Shown: positions 1 to 9,004 of the stretch, one piece after another
Position numbering within the stretch: position 1 is the first letter of the stretch
How the letters are laid out: the number at the start of each line of letters is the position of its first letter
NCBI GenBank assembly: GCA_958295815.1
Contig: OY282374.1
Span: 3,008,856 to 3,072,855 of the forward strand
Reading direction: 5' to 3'
Length of the DNA: 64,000 nt
From: Candidatus Poribacteria bacterium
Lineage (GTDB): Bacteria; Poribacteria; WGA-4E; WGA-3G
The notes under the pieces: generated by a model
Told to the model about the DNA's origin: nothing
Database searches by the model: none
What the model saw: only the letters and a program-made list of their open reading frames with translations
Translations under genes and position numbers: made by a program

Positions 1-36
1 TTTTAGGCTTTACTATAATTTCGACCTTTGAATTTC

Positions 37-1485
37 CTATTCATCCGATTCATCAGGATAGTCAATCGACCATTTACCCCGTCCATCTCCAGACGGCTCT
101 TCTTTCCAGAGATCAAGGAACTTCTCAGGGGCGTTATGCTCAGTGAGGTGAGACATAAACATCTCATGCAGCTCCTTGACGAGTTCCATATTATCCGCAG
201 CGATGTTGTTCTCGGCTATCGGATCTGCTGGTAAGTCATAGAGTTCAGGTCTGCCGTATTCACCAACAGGTGCATATCCCCAGCGTTCCGTAACAAGGAA
301 AGGCGTCGTCGCCTGACGTGGGACACTCTCGTCCCGAGCAACGATGTGACACCCTGTTACCGCATAATCCCTATGCTGTGCGTCGCCTTGAAGGAGCGCG
401 TTCGCGAAAGAGCGTCCCTCAAATGGTTTCGGTGGATCCAAACTAACACCAGCCAATTCACAGAGCGTCGGCATAAGATCCATCGGTTGCGCGATGAGAT
501 CGAGACGTTGCCCACTCGGAACATCACCACCAGCGATCAAGAACATCTCATGGTTAATCTCTGGGTACGTGGGCCAGTAGCGTGAATCTTCTGGGTCGAT
601 GTTAGATTTACCCGTCCTACTGTGTTCACCAATGGACATACCGTGATCCGACAGCACAACGACAAGCGTATCGTCCCATAACTCCAAATCTTCTACCTTC
701 TGCAGAACCCGTCCAATGTGTCTATCAATGAGTTCCGCCTCACCTGCATAATGTGCCCAGAGGTTGTGCAGCTCGGCATCCGTAAAGAGTGAGGATAGAC
801 CGTAATTCGGATGTAGCATCGGAGGTCCTGTATAGTCTGGATCGTAGCGTTTAACGAGATATTCAGGGGGATCCCACGGTTCGTGTGGATCAAAGAAATC
901 TACCCAGAGGAAGAAGGGACCCGAACGGTGGTTCTCCTCCAACCATCGGATTGTGGTTTCAGAGGTCCTGCCGGAAAACGTTTCTGATTCATACTGATAG
1001 TACCGGTTTGTCCACCGGTGCGTGTTCGGCAAGGTATGCCCGCGAAATGATGGATGCGGTCGCGTCTTCTCATTGGGCATAACGATTTTTATTTCGTCGT
1101 TGTGATGAAGGAGCGGTTTGTCACCCTCTTGCCCGCGATGCTGGAAAGCGGCATCAAAGCAGTGCTGGAAACGGACATTAAACAGGTGTGGGGTATCGCA
1201 AATAAGCTGCGTTGCGTATCCCTGATCGCTCAGGAGTTGTGAGATGATGTTCCGTCCACTCAGATCGATTGGCTGCCACGGGTAGTGGGGCCACCCGACT
1301 GTTGCCGTCATAATATCTGTGCGGTGTGGCACCGTCGGGAAACTGCTCATATAGAATTTGTCGATGGCAGTGGCGCGCTCTGCCTCGAATTTATCGAGCA
1401 TTGGTGTGCGAATAGGGCGTCTCGCCCTTTCGCCTAAATTGTCATACCGAAAGGTGTCGGTAATAAGTAAAACAATATTTTTCAT
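37..1485 (-). CDS. Sulfatase-family hydrolase with Thr at the nucleophile position
   Basis: 482 residues of the alkaline phosphatase/sulfatase superfamily. The first strand ends in ITDTFRYD (D10, metal ligand), DPHEP lies near residue 200, and LSDHGMSIGEH (D280, H281) is the second metal site. The position that is Cys or Ser in true sulfatases (C/S-x-P-x-R) reads TVPHR, so T51 replaces the residue that becomes formylglycine. In this superfamily a Thr nucleophile is known from LtaS and EptA-type phospho-transferases, so phosphodiester or phosphomonoester hydrolysis is at least as likely as sulfate ester cleavage. No signal peptide is visible, which suggests a cytoplasmic enzyme. The family is clear; the substrate is not. 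It lies 57 bases downstream of the UbiA gene on the same strand. Confidence 0.85.
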   Translation of the reverse strand: MKNIVLLITDTFRYDNLGERARRPIRTPMLDKFEAERATAIDKFYMSSFPTVPHRTDIMTATVGWPHYPWQPIDLSGRNIISQLLSDQGYATQLICDTPHLFNVRFQHCFDAAFQHRGQEGDKPLLHHNDEIKIVMPNEKTRPHPSFRGHTLPNTHRWTNRYYQYESETFSGRTSETTIRWLEENHRSGPFFLWVDFFDPHEPWDPPEYLVKRYDPDYTGPPMLHPNYGLSSLFTDAELHNLWAHYAGEAELIDRHIGRVLQKVEDLELWDDTLVVVLSDHGMSIGEHSRTGKSNIDPEDSRYWPTYPEINHEMFLIAGGDVPSGQRLDLIAQPMDLMPTLCELAGVSLDPPKPFEGRSFANALLQGDAQHRDYAVTGCHIVARDESVPRQATTPFLVTERWGYAPVGEYGRPELYDLPADPIAENNIAADNMELVKELHEMFMSHLTEHNAPEKFLDLWKEEPSGDGRGKWSIDYPDESDE

Positions 1486-1542
1486 GTTTTAATAGCCAAC
1501 CTCGTTATGATTGTCAGTTATGCAATCATCAGTTATCGCACC

Positions 1543-2466
1543 TTAAACCTCTTGGCGCGTCGTTCGTAACAAAAACAGCGTCGCTAATAGCAACGGCACA
1601 ATAATAGCAGTAGAAACAACAATCGACACCTGTGCACCTATGAGGCATGGAAAAAAGAAAATCGAGCCTATCATTGAACCCTTTAGGGCAAAGTAGCCGT
1701 TTTTCTCGTTGGGTTGGAGGTACAGCGAAATTCGGGTGCCAACTGTGGCGATGATGCCTAAGATTACCCAAATAATATAAGACTTCTGAAGGTCAGGTTC
1801 TAACCAATACGGCAAAAAGGCAATCGTAAAGGCGAGAACTGTGGCAACCGCAGAGAGCAAAAGTGCTGGACGAATTCCTATCTGGATTGGGGTTGTTAGG
1901 ATCCCAAGTTCCGCATCGCGTGAGATGTCTTTGAAGGTCGTCGTAATATGTGTGCCTAAATCATAGAGCGTCGTGGCAGCAAAGGCATACCACACCAGCT
2001 GTGGCACGGTCCCACTCACTGCTAACGCCCCAAAAATACTCAGCAGTCCAATACCCAAAGGCAGTGTAAGACTTCCTAAGATACCTTTCCCTTTGAAAAT
2101 AGCGTTGTAGAGATGTGAAATTGCGACCAAGCTTATTACCAGCAAGCCGGCTTTGGTATTAAGCCAGAAACCGCCAATTACACAGAATCCATAAATAATG
2201 CTCGCTGGTACAATCGCCTGTCGAGGTGTGAGTCGTTGTGATGGAATTGGTCGTTCTGGATTTGTGTGTTTGTCTGTTTCATGGTGAAAGTAATCGTTCT
2301 TTATCATACCAGCGAAGTAGCCACAGAGTGCAATCAACAATGCTACAGCGACACGCCACGTCCAGTGTCCCTCACTGGCAATGAGTGCTCCAGGAAGCGT
2401 CGCAACAATCGGAATCGCAAAAAGCGGGTAGCGGATGAGTTCAAGATAGGCTTTTATGCGATTCAT
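1543..2466 (-). CDS. UbiA-family prenyltransferase
   Basis: 307 residues, strongly hydrophobic, with about eight or nine membrane spans. The first Asp-rich motif is KNDYFHHETDKHTNPERPI (N57, D58, D65) and the second is FKDISRDAE (D181, D185); these bind Mg-diphosphate in UbiA enzymes, which attach a prenyl chain to an aromatic or other acceptor in the membrane. The acceptor cannot be told from the sequence: quinone, haem O, chlorophyll-type and lipid acceptors are all possible. It sits between a beta-helix protein and a sulfatase-like hydrolase on the same strand, with no quinone gene nearby. The start is the ATG at 2466; upstream of it is the stop of the next gene, 15 bases away. Confidence 0.88.
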   Translation of the reverse strand: MNRIKAYLELIRYPLFAIPIVATLPGALIASEGHWTWRVAVALLIALCGYFAGMIKNDYFHHETDKHTNPERPIPSQRLTPRQAIVPASIIYGFCVIGGFWLNTKAGLLVISLVAISHLYNAIFKGKGILGSLTLPLGIGLLSIFGALAVSGTVPQLVWYAFAATTLYDLGTHITTTFKDISRDAELGILTTPIQIGIRPALLLSAVATVLAFTIAFLPYWLEPDLQKSYIIWVILGIIATVGTRISLYLQPNEKNGYFALKGSMIGSIFFFPCLIGAQVSIVVSTAIIVPLLLATLFLLRTTRQEV

Positions 2467-2481
2467 TATGTAGGTTACCTA

Positions 2482-3606
2482 CTAAAAATTTTCTCGTGGC
2501 AGACCGGCTTCTGTTACCGGAGAGTTTCTCGGCTCATATGCTTCGTCTACGCCGTAAAATTGATCGCTCTGTGTTCCGATTCCGAGTTCCGTTATGTTGG
2601 GTCCGATCTGTTTATTCCCCTGAATAAAATTATCTCGGAGCCTACCGCCATCATAGACTGCCCAACCAACGTTCATCGTGATATTGTTGGAGACTATCTC
2701 AGGTGAAGAGGTGGAGTAACAGACAATAGCGTTTTCGTAATTCGCACGGAGAATGTTGTACTGTATACGCGGTCGGGCGTCATCTTCACATATAATTCCG
2801 TAGTTATTAGCCGTGAATTCGTTGTATTCAACGTCTGGCGATGCACTCCCTCGGAATTGTGAACCTGTGCCATTTCTATTAAACTCGTTGCTGGTAATGG
2901 TGGGACTGGTATTCTCAGAAAGGACTCCCGTTTTATTTTCGCTTAGGAGACACCTCTCAATTTGGACGGCGTCAGTCAGACATGTAATTCCAATAGTTGC
3001 GTGTTGGATACGACAATATGTTAGACGGCTGTTTGGACTTTCAGATTCAATTTGAATGCCAGCCCAATCTCCTGCCCGCGGCGGAGCAGCGGCGATGGTT
3101 TTCTGCTGCTGTACTTCTGAGCCACCAAACCTTTCTCCGAACATTTGCCCTTCTAATCCCATTGCTGTAGATGAGGTGGTCTCCGCGACAGGTTCTTGTT
3201 GACCTCCTCGCTGCTTGCCTAAAGAGCCAAAAACTACCATCCGTTCGGGTGATCCCTCAGCGTAGAGTTCACCATGCACAATAAGTTGGGACGGTTTCTC
3301 CGTTGGTTCAAAGCCTACGATAGTACCCGCACGGATAGTGAGTGTGATACCCTCTGGAACAACAAGTGTGCCGGTAATATAGATACGTCCATCCCAGATT
3401 TCATTCTCTGTTAATTCACCTGATTTCTCTATAATTTCTGAACTGTAGCTGCCCATATCGAAATTAAAAGTCTCACCCTGGCATCCACAGTAAAATCCAG
3501 TTAAAATGCAGATAAGGATAATAAGAGGCGTGTAGGATGGAGTTTGGAAATTCAGATTGCGGAGCGTAAGTTTCTGATATTGCTGCGTGATGGTTGTTAT
3601 TCTCAT
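2482..3606 (-). CDS. Exported right-handed beta-helix protein
   Basis: 374 residues. A hydrophobic segment at about 28-41 ends in YCGCQG, so export is likely and a lipid anchor is possible, though the lipobox is poor. Residues 60-120 describe a short all-beta region (VPEGITLTIRAGTIVGFEP). From about 175 to 330 there are repeated coils with Asn-rich turns, such as LLSENKTGVLSENTSPTITS, typical of parallel beta-helix (NosD/PbH1-like) proteins. Such folds serve in polysaccharide lyases and in adhesins; no catalytic residues can be assigned here. The 27 residues before the hydrophobic core are long for a signal peptide, so a start further in is possible. It is divergent from the ffh operon. Confidence 0.75.
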   Translation of the reverse strand: MRITTITQQYQKLTLRNLNFQTPSYTPLIILICILTGFYCGCQGETFNFDMGSYSSEIIEKSGELTENEIWDGRIYITGTLVVPEGITLTIRAGTIVGFEPTEKPSQLIVHGELYAEGSPERMVVFGSLGKQRGGQQEPVAETTSSTAMGLEGQMFGERFGGSEVQQQKTIAAAPPRAGDWAGIQIESESPNSRLTYCRIQHATIGITCLTDAVQIERCLLSENKTGVLSENTSPTITSNEFNRNGTGSQFRGSASPDVEYNEFTANNYGIICEDDARPRIQYNILRANYENAIVCYSTSSPEIVSNNITMNVGWAVYDGGRLRDNFIQGNKQIGPNITELGIGTQSDQFYGVDEAYEPRNSPVTEAGLPRENF

Positions 3607-3656
3607 AATATATTTCTACCATAGATATGACTGTTCTGTCAAGTCAGAAAAAAAGT

Positions 3657-3685
3657 TTGACATCAGCGGTTAAATTTGCTATAAT
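3657..3685 (+). promoter_or_regulatory. Sigma-70 promoter of the ffh operon
   Basis: TTGACA (3657-3662), a 17-base spacer and TATAAT (3680-3685): a full consensus match. Transcription should begin near 3692, about 140 bases before the ffh start. Confidence 0.85.
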
Positions 3686-3833
3686 TATACAATTAGGAAT
3701 CTGCTTTTTCACGCGGCTTTAAAATCATGAGTTTCGCGTAATGGATTAGCGCGCTTTAATGACGTTTCAGAAAACAGATTGATAATTGCATTTGGCGCAC
3801 TGTTTGCCTCTACAAGAAAAGGACGCAGCAACA

Positions 3834-5249
3834 ATGTTTGAAAGTTTGGGGGATAGGCTACAAAGCACCCTTAAAAAAATCAAAGGACAGGGGAAACTCA
3901 CGGAGAGTAATATTTCCGATACCTTGCGTGAGGTGCGGCGCGCTTTCTTGGAAGCGGATGTTAACTATAAAGTCACTCGCGAATTTATAGAGCAGATTAA
4001 GACGCGCACCCTCGGTCAAGAGGTTCTCGGTAGTCTTACACCTGAGCTTCAGATCGCCCGAATTATTGGGGAAGAGTTGACCCAATTGATGGGCAGCAAG
4101 GCGGAGAAAATTAACATTGCGCCGAGTGGTCCGACAGTGGTTATGCTTGTTGGGTTACAAGGTGCCGGTAAAACGACTGTCGCGGCGAAATTAGCACTTA
4201 AATTTCGCAAAGAGGGACGTAAACCGCTTCTCGTCGCCGCCGACGTCTACCGACCCGCTGCGATTAAGCAGCTGCAGGTTCTCGGAGAACAGACTGAAAC
4301 ACCGGTATTCTCAATGGGGACAGAGACCTCGCCCGTCGAAATTGCAGAGGCATCGGTCAACGAGGCTTTAGCGCACGGACATAACTGTGTTATTATTGAT
4401 ACTGCTGGACGTTTGCATGTTAATGATGAATTAATGGACGAACTTCGGCAGATTAAGGCGCATGCAAAGCCTTCTGAAGTCCTACTAATCGTTGATGCAA
4501 TGACTGGACAAGATGCCGTGAATGTTGCCGAAAACTTCAACAATGATTTGGATATTGATGGTGTTATCCTCACCAAGATGGATGGTGATGCCCGCGGTGG
4601 TGCTGCGCTTTCGATCCGTCATATTACACACAAACCTATTAAGTTCATTGGTGTTGGTGAAAAGATTGAGGCAGCGGCGTTAGAGGAATTCCATCCGGAG
4701 CGAATGGCTTCACGTATCCTCGGGCAAGGTGATTTCCAAACTTTGCTTGAGAAAGCCGAAGAGGTCTTCAGCGAAGACCAAGCAAAAGAACTTGAGCGTA
4801 AACTCACAGAGAACAAAGGATTAGACTTTACCGATTTTCTGACACAACTCGAACAGCTTAAAAATATGGGGCCCTTGGATCAATTACTCGATCTGATGCC
4901 CTTTAAAAACCAATTACCTGTTCAGAATCTCACACCAGATGAGAGCCACCTACAAACAGCGAAAGCGATCATTCATTCAATGACGCCTCAGGAACGAAGA
5001 AATCCTCGGTTGTTGGACAGAAGTCGGAAACTTCGCATTTCTAAAGGTAGTGGAACAACTGTGAATCAGGTGAACATGCTGATTTCGCAGCTACAGATGA
5101 TGAATCGTATGCTAAACCAGCAAGCAGCAATGGCAATGCCTGGAATGGGAGCCGGTTTAAATACGAAGATGGGACGGAAAATGGGCGCGCTTCCTGGTCA
5201 GAAACGTAAGGCAGCGAGAAAGCCCCGGAAACGGAGACGCCGTAAATAA
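3834..5249 (+). CDS. ffh: Signal recognition particle protein Ffh (SRP54 GTPase)
   Basis: 471 residues from the ATG at 3834 (MFESLGDRL). That start is preferred over an in-frame ATG-less extension to 3786 because Ffh proteins begin with this helix and AAAGGA lies about ten bases upstream. Order: N domain to about 90, G domain with P-loop GLQGAGKTT (107-115), DTAGR and [10 protein letters not shown], then the Met-rich M domain ([17 protein letters not shown]) that binds signal peptides and 4.5S RNA. The tail is very basic. It brings nascent membrane proteins to FtsY and SecYEG. It heads a run with rpsP, khpA, trmD, rplS, rnhB and yraN. Confidence 0.98.
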   Translation: MFESLGDRLQSTLKKIKGQGKLTESNISDTLREVRRAFLEADVNYKVTREFIEQIKTRTLGQEVLGSLTPELQIARIIGEELTQLMGSKAEKINIAPSGPTVVMLVGLQGAGKTTVAAKLALKFRKEGRKPLLVAADVYRPAAIKQLQVLGEQTETPVFSMGTETSPVEIAEASVNEALAHGHNCVIIDTAGRLHVNDELMDELRQIKAHAKPSEVLLIVDAMTGQDAVNVAENFNNDLDIDGVILTKMDGDARGGAALSIRHITHKPIKFIGVGEKIEAAALEEFHPERMASRILGQGDFQTLLEKAEEVFSEDQAKELERKLTENKGLDFTDFLTQLEQLKNMGPLDQLLDLMPFKNQLPVQNLTPDESHLQTAKAIIHSMTPQERRNPRLLDRSRKLRISKGSGTTVNQVNMLISQLQMMNRMLNQQAAMAMPGMGAGLNTKMGRKMGALPGQKRKAARKPRKRRRRK

Positions 5250-5317
5250 CAAGAGGTACGATCTTGGAAGTCTACCTTTCTATTGACGCGGCGTGGATAC
5301 CATTAGGAGGTATTTTT

Positions 5318-5746
5318 TTGGCAGTTAGAATTAGATTACAACGACACGGTAGAAAGAAACGTCCTTTTTATCGACTCGTCGCCGCTGATGCACGTGCACA
5401 AAGGGATGGTGTCTTTTTAGAACGCTTGGGGCATTATAATCCGTTGACAGATCCGGCAGACATTGTCATTGATGAAGAGAAAGCTTTGAAATGGTTGAGG
5501 CGCGGCGCACAACCGACCGACACGGCGAAACGTTTACTTTCCAAACGCGGAATCTTAATGAAATTTGAATACGAAAAATTGGGAAGACCAATGCCAGGCG
5601 AAGAAGTTGATGAGGCCGCCGAGGCAGATGACGCACAACCCGCTGACACACAGGAAGTTGAAACCGACAGCTTACCCGATGAGGCAGCATCCGATGAAGC
5701 GGCATCTGACGAAGCAACATCCGAATCCGCCGAAGAGGAAGAATAA
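5318..5746 (+). CDS. rpsP: 30S ribosomal protein S16 with acidic C-terminal tail
   Basis: 142 residues from a TTG at 5318, chosen because AGGAGG stands at 5305-5310 and the protein then begins [20 protein letters not shown], the usual S16 start. S16 proper covers about 85 residues (to FEYEKLGRP). It is followed by some 55 acidic, Ala-rich residues containing near repeats of DEAAS and ending SAEEEE. Acid-rich S16 tails occur in other bacteria, but this doubles the normal length in part. S16 helps assemble the 30S body. It is 69 bases after ffh. Confidence 0.97.
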   Translation: MAVRIRLQRHGRKKRPFYRLVAADARAQRDGVFLERLGHYNPLTDPADIVIDEEKALKWLRRGAQPTDTAKRLLSKRGILMKFEYEKLGRPMPGEEVDEAAEADDAQPADTQEVETDSLPDEAASDEAASDEATSESAEEEE

Positions 5747-5810
5747 CACCCGTTTCAAATGATTCCGAGAGGCAGGCAACAGACACATCTACTGAAATTT
5801 GAAGTGAACT

Positions 5811-6065
5811 ATGTTCAAAGATTTGATTGAATACATCGTGAAATCTCTCGTCGATTATCCGGAGCAGGTAGTGGTCCAGGAAGTGACTGGCGAAACGGTG
5901 GTTATTGTAGAGTTGACTGTTGCTGAAGAAGATTTAGGTAAAATCATCGGTAGATATGGACGGACCCTTAAAGCTATAAGAAGTGTTCTCTATACCGCAG
6001 GATTGCAAGCAAATAAAAAGGTCATTCTTGAGTTGATTGAACACCCCAGATTAGAGGAGCAGTAA
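5811..6065 (+). CDS. khpA: KH-domain RNA-binding protein KhpA
   Basis: 84 residues, one KH domain with the GxxG loop in GKIIGRYGRTLKAIR (GRYG at 47-50). KhpA (formerly YlqC) binds RNA, usually together with KhpB, and affects cell growth and division in Gram-positive bacteria. Its place between rpsP and trmD is the common one. In most bacteria rimM follows; here trmD comes next, with no room for rimM. Confidence 0.95.
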   Translation: MFKDLIEYIVKSLVDYPEQVVVQEVTGETVVIVELTVAEEDLGKIIGRYGRTLKAIRSVLYTAGLQANKKVILELIEHPRLEEQ

Positions 6066-6137
6066 TAATTTCGTTTACTACACAAGGTCGATACATCAGC
6101 TGAAATGTCCGGTGTTGCTCGCGAGCCTGAATTAAAA

Positions 6138-6866
6138 ATGAAAATTGATGTTCTCGCCTTGTTTCCAGAGATACTCACGCCAGCGTTAAAAACAGGTATC
6201 CTCAAACGCGTTCAGGATGCCGATAAACTCACCGTCAACCTTCATAATCTTCGTGATTGGGCAACCGATAAACACAAGTCGGTTGATGACTATCCGTACG
6301 GCGGTGGCGCAGGTATGATTCTTAAACCCGAACCTATTTTCGCAGCGGTTACAGCGTTGAACACGGAGCGGACAGCACACGTTGTCTACCTTACACCACA
6401 AGGTGTGCCATTGACGCAGACACTTGCGGAATCACTCTCCTTAGAATCGCATCTCATCCTTTTGTGCGGGCGTTACAAGGGAGTTGATGAGCGAGTACGC
6501 CATCAATTGGTTGCAACCGAACTCTCCATCGGAGACTATGTTCTCAGTGGCGGCGAAATTGCTGCGCTTGTTTTGATTGATGCCATTGGTCGTGTGCTGC
6601 CAGGTGCACTTGGCGATTATGAATCTGCACATGTTGATTCTTTCAGCCATGATTTACTTGACCATCCACACTATACACGACCCGCTGAGTTTGAGGGGAT
6701 GGATGTTCCCGAGGTTCTCTTGAGTGGGCGTCATGAAGATATTGAGGAGTGGCGGTACGCAGAGGCACTCAAACGCACCGCAATGTACCGTCCAGATCTA
6801 CTCCAGAAACTGGAATTGAGCGAGGAAGACATTGCTATTCTCAAAACGGCTGGGTTGGTGGACTGA
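6138..6866 (+). CDS. trmD: tRNA (guanine37-N1)-methyltransferase
   Basis: 242 residues from the ATG at 6138 (MKIDVLALFPEIL), the usual TrmD start; an in-frame ATG at 6105 would add 11 residues without homology, and neither has a strong ribosome site. The SAM-binding trefoil knot is clear in LLCGRYKGVDERV and ELSIGDYVLSGGEIAAL. TrmD methylates G37 next to the anticodon and prevents +1 frameshifts, which is relevant to the CCG-anticodon tRNA-Arg in this window. The C-terminal helical domain is complete. Confidence 0.97.
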   Translation: MKIDVLALFPEILTPALKTGILKRVQDADKLTVNLHNLRDWATDKHKSVDDYPYGGGAGMILKPEPIFAAVTALNTERTAHVVYLTPQGVPLTQTLAESLSLESHLILLCGRYKGVDERVRHQLVATELSIGDYVLSGGEIAALVLIDAIGRVLPGALGDYESAHVDSFSHDLLDHPHYTRPAEFEGMDVPEVLLSGRHEDIEEWRYAEALKRTAMYRPDLLQKLELSEEDIAILKTAGLVD

Positions 6867-6954
6867 ACCGAAGCAGTAATCGTCTAATTTTTAGAATGTT
6901 ATTTGCCAGCCTATGGACGTGGCGAGATCTATACTACACAAGGAGGATTGATAA

Positions 6955-7299
6955 ATGAACTTAATTGAATCCGTTGAAAGCCAATATATGAAAAGTGAAG
7001 TCCCTGAGTTTGGTCCCGGAGATGTTGTCAAGGTGAATACCCGTATCCGGGAAGGACAGAAGGAACGCATCCAAGCTTATGAGGGTACCGTTATTCGTCG
7101 AGCACACGGCGGATTACGATCTACGTTTACAGTACGGCGCGTCGCCTTCGGGGCAGGAAGTGAAAGGACTTTCCCGCTCCATTCACCCAATATTGAGAGC
7201 ATTCAAGTCGTTCGATACGGTGCCGTCCGCCGCGCCAAGTTGTATTACTTACGCGAGCGTACCGGAAGAGCCGCACGTGTCAAAGAACGCAGAAGATAA
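6955..7299 (+). CDS. rplS: 50S ribosomal protein L19
   Basis: 114 residues, normal length. The signature [20 protein letters not shown] and the FPLHSP / [11 protein letters not shown] blocks are present. It lies at the subunit interface. The start ATG follows AGGAGG at good spacing. An 88-base gap separates it from trmD. rnhB begins five bases after its stop. Confidence 0.98.
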   Translation: MNLIESVESQYMKSEVPEFGPGDVVKVNTRIREGQKERIQAYEGTVIRRAHGGLRSTFTVRRVAFGAGSERTFPLHSPNIESIQVVRYGAVRRAKLYYLRERTGRAARVKERRR

Positions 7300-7303
7300 T
7301 CTG

Positions 7304-7921
7304 ATGGCAATGAACGCTTTTGAGCTTGCTTGCCAGCAAAACGGCTATAAACAGATTGCAGGCATTGACGAGGCAGGTCGAGGTGCCTTGGCTGGTCCCG
7401 TCATTGCCGCTGCTGTTGTCCTACCCATTAATTGCACCCTTAACGGTTTAAATGATTCTAAAAAGTTGTCCGCAAAGCAACGAGATCGACTCTTTGATGA
7501 AATCCACAGTATCGCTGTGTCGATAGGTGTGGGTTCCATGGATCATCAGGTTATTGACCGTGTAAATATTCTTAATGCTACCTTATTGGCAATGCAGGAG
7601 TCGGTTGAGAAACTGACACCGCAGCCTGATTATGTACTCGTTGATGGTGTACATCTCCCCCAAGTAGATTTTCCCAGCAGGGCAATCCCGAAAGGCGATA
7701 GCCGAAGTTATTCTATCGCCGCTGCCTCTATTATCGCCAAGACTACACGCGATAGACTCATGATTGAGTTGGATCGCACCTACCCAAACTACGGATTTCT
7801 AAAACACAAAGGATATCCGACATCACAACATCGGCAAGCAATCGCCGAGTTTGGTGCATCGGATATTCATCGACACACCTTTAAACTCCTCCCGGATGAT
7901 CAAATCGAATTATGTTTCTAA
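7304..7921 (+). CDS. rnhB: Ribonuclease HII
   Basis: 205 residues from ATG 7304; a second ATG at 7310 is also possible. The open frame extends further upstream, but that part overlaps rplS and is not conserved. Motifs: GIDEAGRGALAGPV (Asp and Glu of the active site), YVLVDG (third acid), SIIAKTTRDR and HKGYPTSQH. It cuts RNA in RNA/DNA hybrids, including single ribonucleotides in DNA. Near coupling to rplS is usual for this cluster. Confidence 0.96.
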   Translation: MAMNAFELACQQNGYKQIAGIDEAGRGALAGPVIAAAVVLPINCTLNGLNDSKKLSAKQRDRLFDEIHSIAVSIGVGSMDHQVIDRVNILNATLLAMQESVEKLTPQPDYVLVDGVHLPQVDFPSRAIPKGDSRSYSIAAASIIAKTTRDRLMIELDRTYPNYGFLKHKGYPTSQHRQAIAEFGASDIHRHTFKLLPDDQIELCF

Positions 7922-7954
7922 GATGCCTACGCGCGCTGCTAACGGAGGGCGTAC

Positions 7955-8329
7955 ATGGATCGTTCACGCTTGGACATTGGAAAAATTGGTGAGTCATTAG
8001 CAGTCGCGCATCTTAAAAGACGTGGGTATAAAGTCCTTGCACAGAATTACCGAGCGATGCGTGGGGAAATTGATCTGATTGTACGGGACGGGCAATTTAT
8101 CGTCTTTGTGGAAGTTAAAACGCGGAGGAGCCTCAAATTCGGGGTGCCCCAAGCCGCTGTAACCAAACAGAAACAGAAGCAAATCTCCAAGATAGCTTTG
8201 GCATATCTACAGGCAGAAAACCTCTGGGATGCTCCTTGTCGTTTTGATGTTATCGGCATCCATCTAACGGACCAGTCTGAGTTGCTACGACTTGAGCATA
8301 TTGAGAGTGCATTTGAATTTCAGCAATAG
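7955..8329 (+). CDS. yraN: YraN/UPF0102-family endonuclease-like protein
   Basis: 124 residues, complete. The restriction-endonuclease-like core is visible as MRGEIDLIVRD followed by FVEVKTRRSLKFG, i.e. the E-x-D...E-x-K pattern. Family members lie next to rnhB in many genomes; their substrate is not settled. ATG follows GGAGGG. It converges on the minus-strand gene ending at 8373; the 43 bases between them can form a hairpin around GACACG/CGTGTC. Confidence 0.93.
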   Translation: MDRSRLDIGKIGESLAVAHLKRRGYKVLAQNYRAMRGEIDLIVRDGQFIVFVEVKTRRSLKFGVPQAAVTKQKQKQISKIALAYLQAENLWDAPCRFDVIGIHLTDQSELLRLEHIESAFEFQQ

Positions 8330-8372
8330 AGCAAGACACGGAAGCCTTACTCTATTGCGTGTCCGTTACCAA

Positions 8373-8996
8373 TTACTTGCGGGACGACTCTGGCGCCAAT
8401 GCTGGGTAGATTTCTATATCCGAACTGCTGATCATCCTACCAACGTAGAAAGTCAGCCAGTCTCCACAGAGTTCAATAGACATGAAGTCCTCATCACCGG
8501 CGATGTATTCGTGGAGTTCGACCTCAAATTTCTCTTCTCCTTCAACAGTGGTAACTGTGAGCGTTGCCGGGACAACCTCTTGTCGGCTGTATTCAATGGC
8601 GATATCCCCTTGTTCATCATCCGGGTCTGGAAAATAGAGGGTCATTTCGTCTGGCAGCGGATCGCCAAGTTCGCATTCATCATCAACAATCCACCGGGAA
8701 ATCTCGTATTCTTCCCGCGTTCCTGCCACATGGTCAACACCGACCACCGCCTCTTCCTCGGCGTCCCGGATATGGTACATATAGCGACGAAGGGCATCGC
8801 CTTCATACTTCTTTCGGGTGACAAGTTTGAAGGCGTGCGAAGTATCTCCTGTCTCCTCGTATGTGATGATATCGGAGAGTTCAATCATGCTGTCGATCGG
8901 GATGTCGACCAATTCATGCCGCACTGGCTTTTTTGACTTAGCATCTTTTCGCCTGCCAAACAGCGGTTTTCCATCTTTTCTGCCAAATAGTGCCAT
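8373..8996 (-). CDS. Uncharacterised acidic protein, partner of the Ser/Arg-rich gene
   Basis: 207 residues, not recognised. A basic start (FGRKDGKPLFGRRKDAKSKK) is followed by an acidic, beta-rich body with regular alternation (ITYEETGDTSHAFKLVTRKK; TLTVTTVEGEEKFEVELHEY). No signal peptide or membrane span is visible, so it is probably cytoplasmic. Its start is only eight bases after the stop of the Ser/Arg-rich membrane protein, so the two are very probably cotranscribed. The pairing of a soluble beta-rich protein with a membrane protein is the only hint of function. Confidence 0.8.
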   Translation of the reverse strand: MALFGRKDGKPLFGRRKDAKSKKPVRHELVDIPIDSMIELSDIITYEETGDTSHAFKLVTRKKYEGDALRRYMYHIRDAEEEAVVGVDHVAGTREEYEISRWIVDDECELGDPLPDEMTLYFPDPDDEQGDIAIEYSRQEVVPATLTVTTVEGEEKFEVELHEYIAGDEDFMSIELCGDWLTFYVGRMISSSDIEIYPALAPESSRK

Positions 8997-9004
8997 TTTA
9001 CCAC

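Noticed and set aside
7079..7303. Extended RNase HII start
   Set aside because: The extra part overlaps rplS and does not resemble the family.
8292..8936. Plus-strand gene of 214 codons
   Set aside because: It is antisense to the minus-strand gene 8373-8996, lacks a ribosome site, and the minus frame has a better start and an operon partner.
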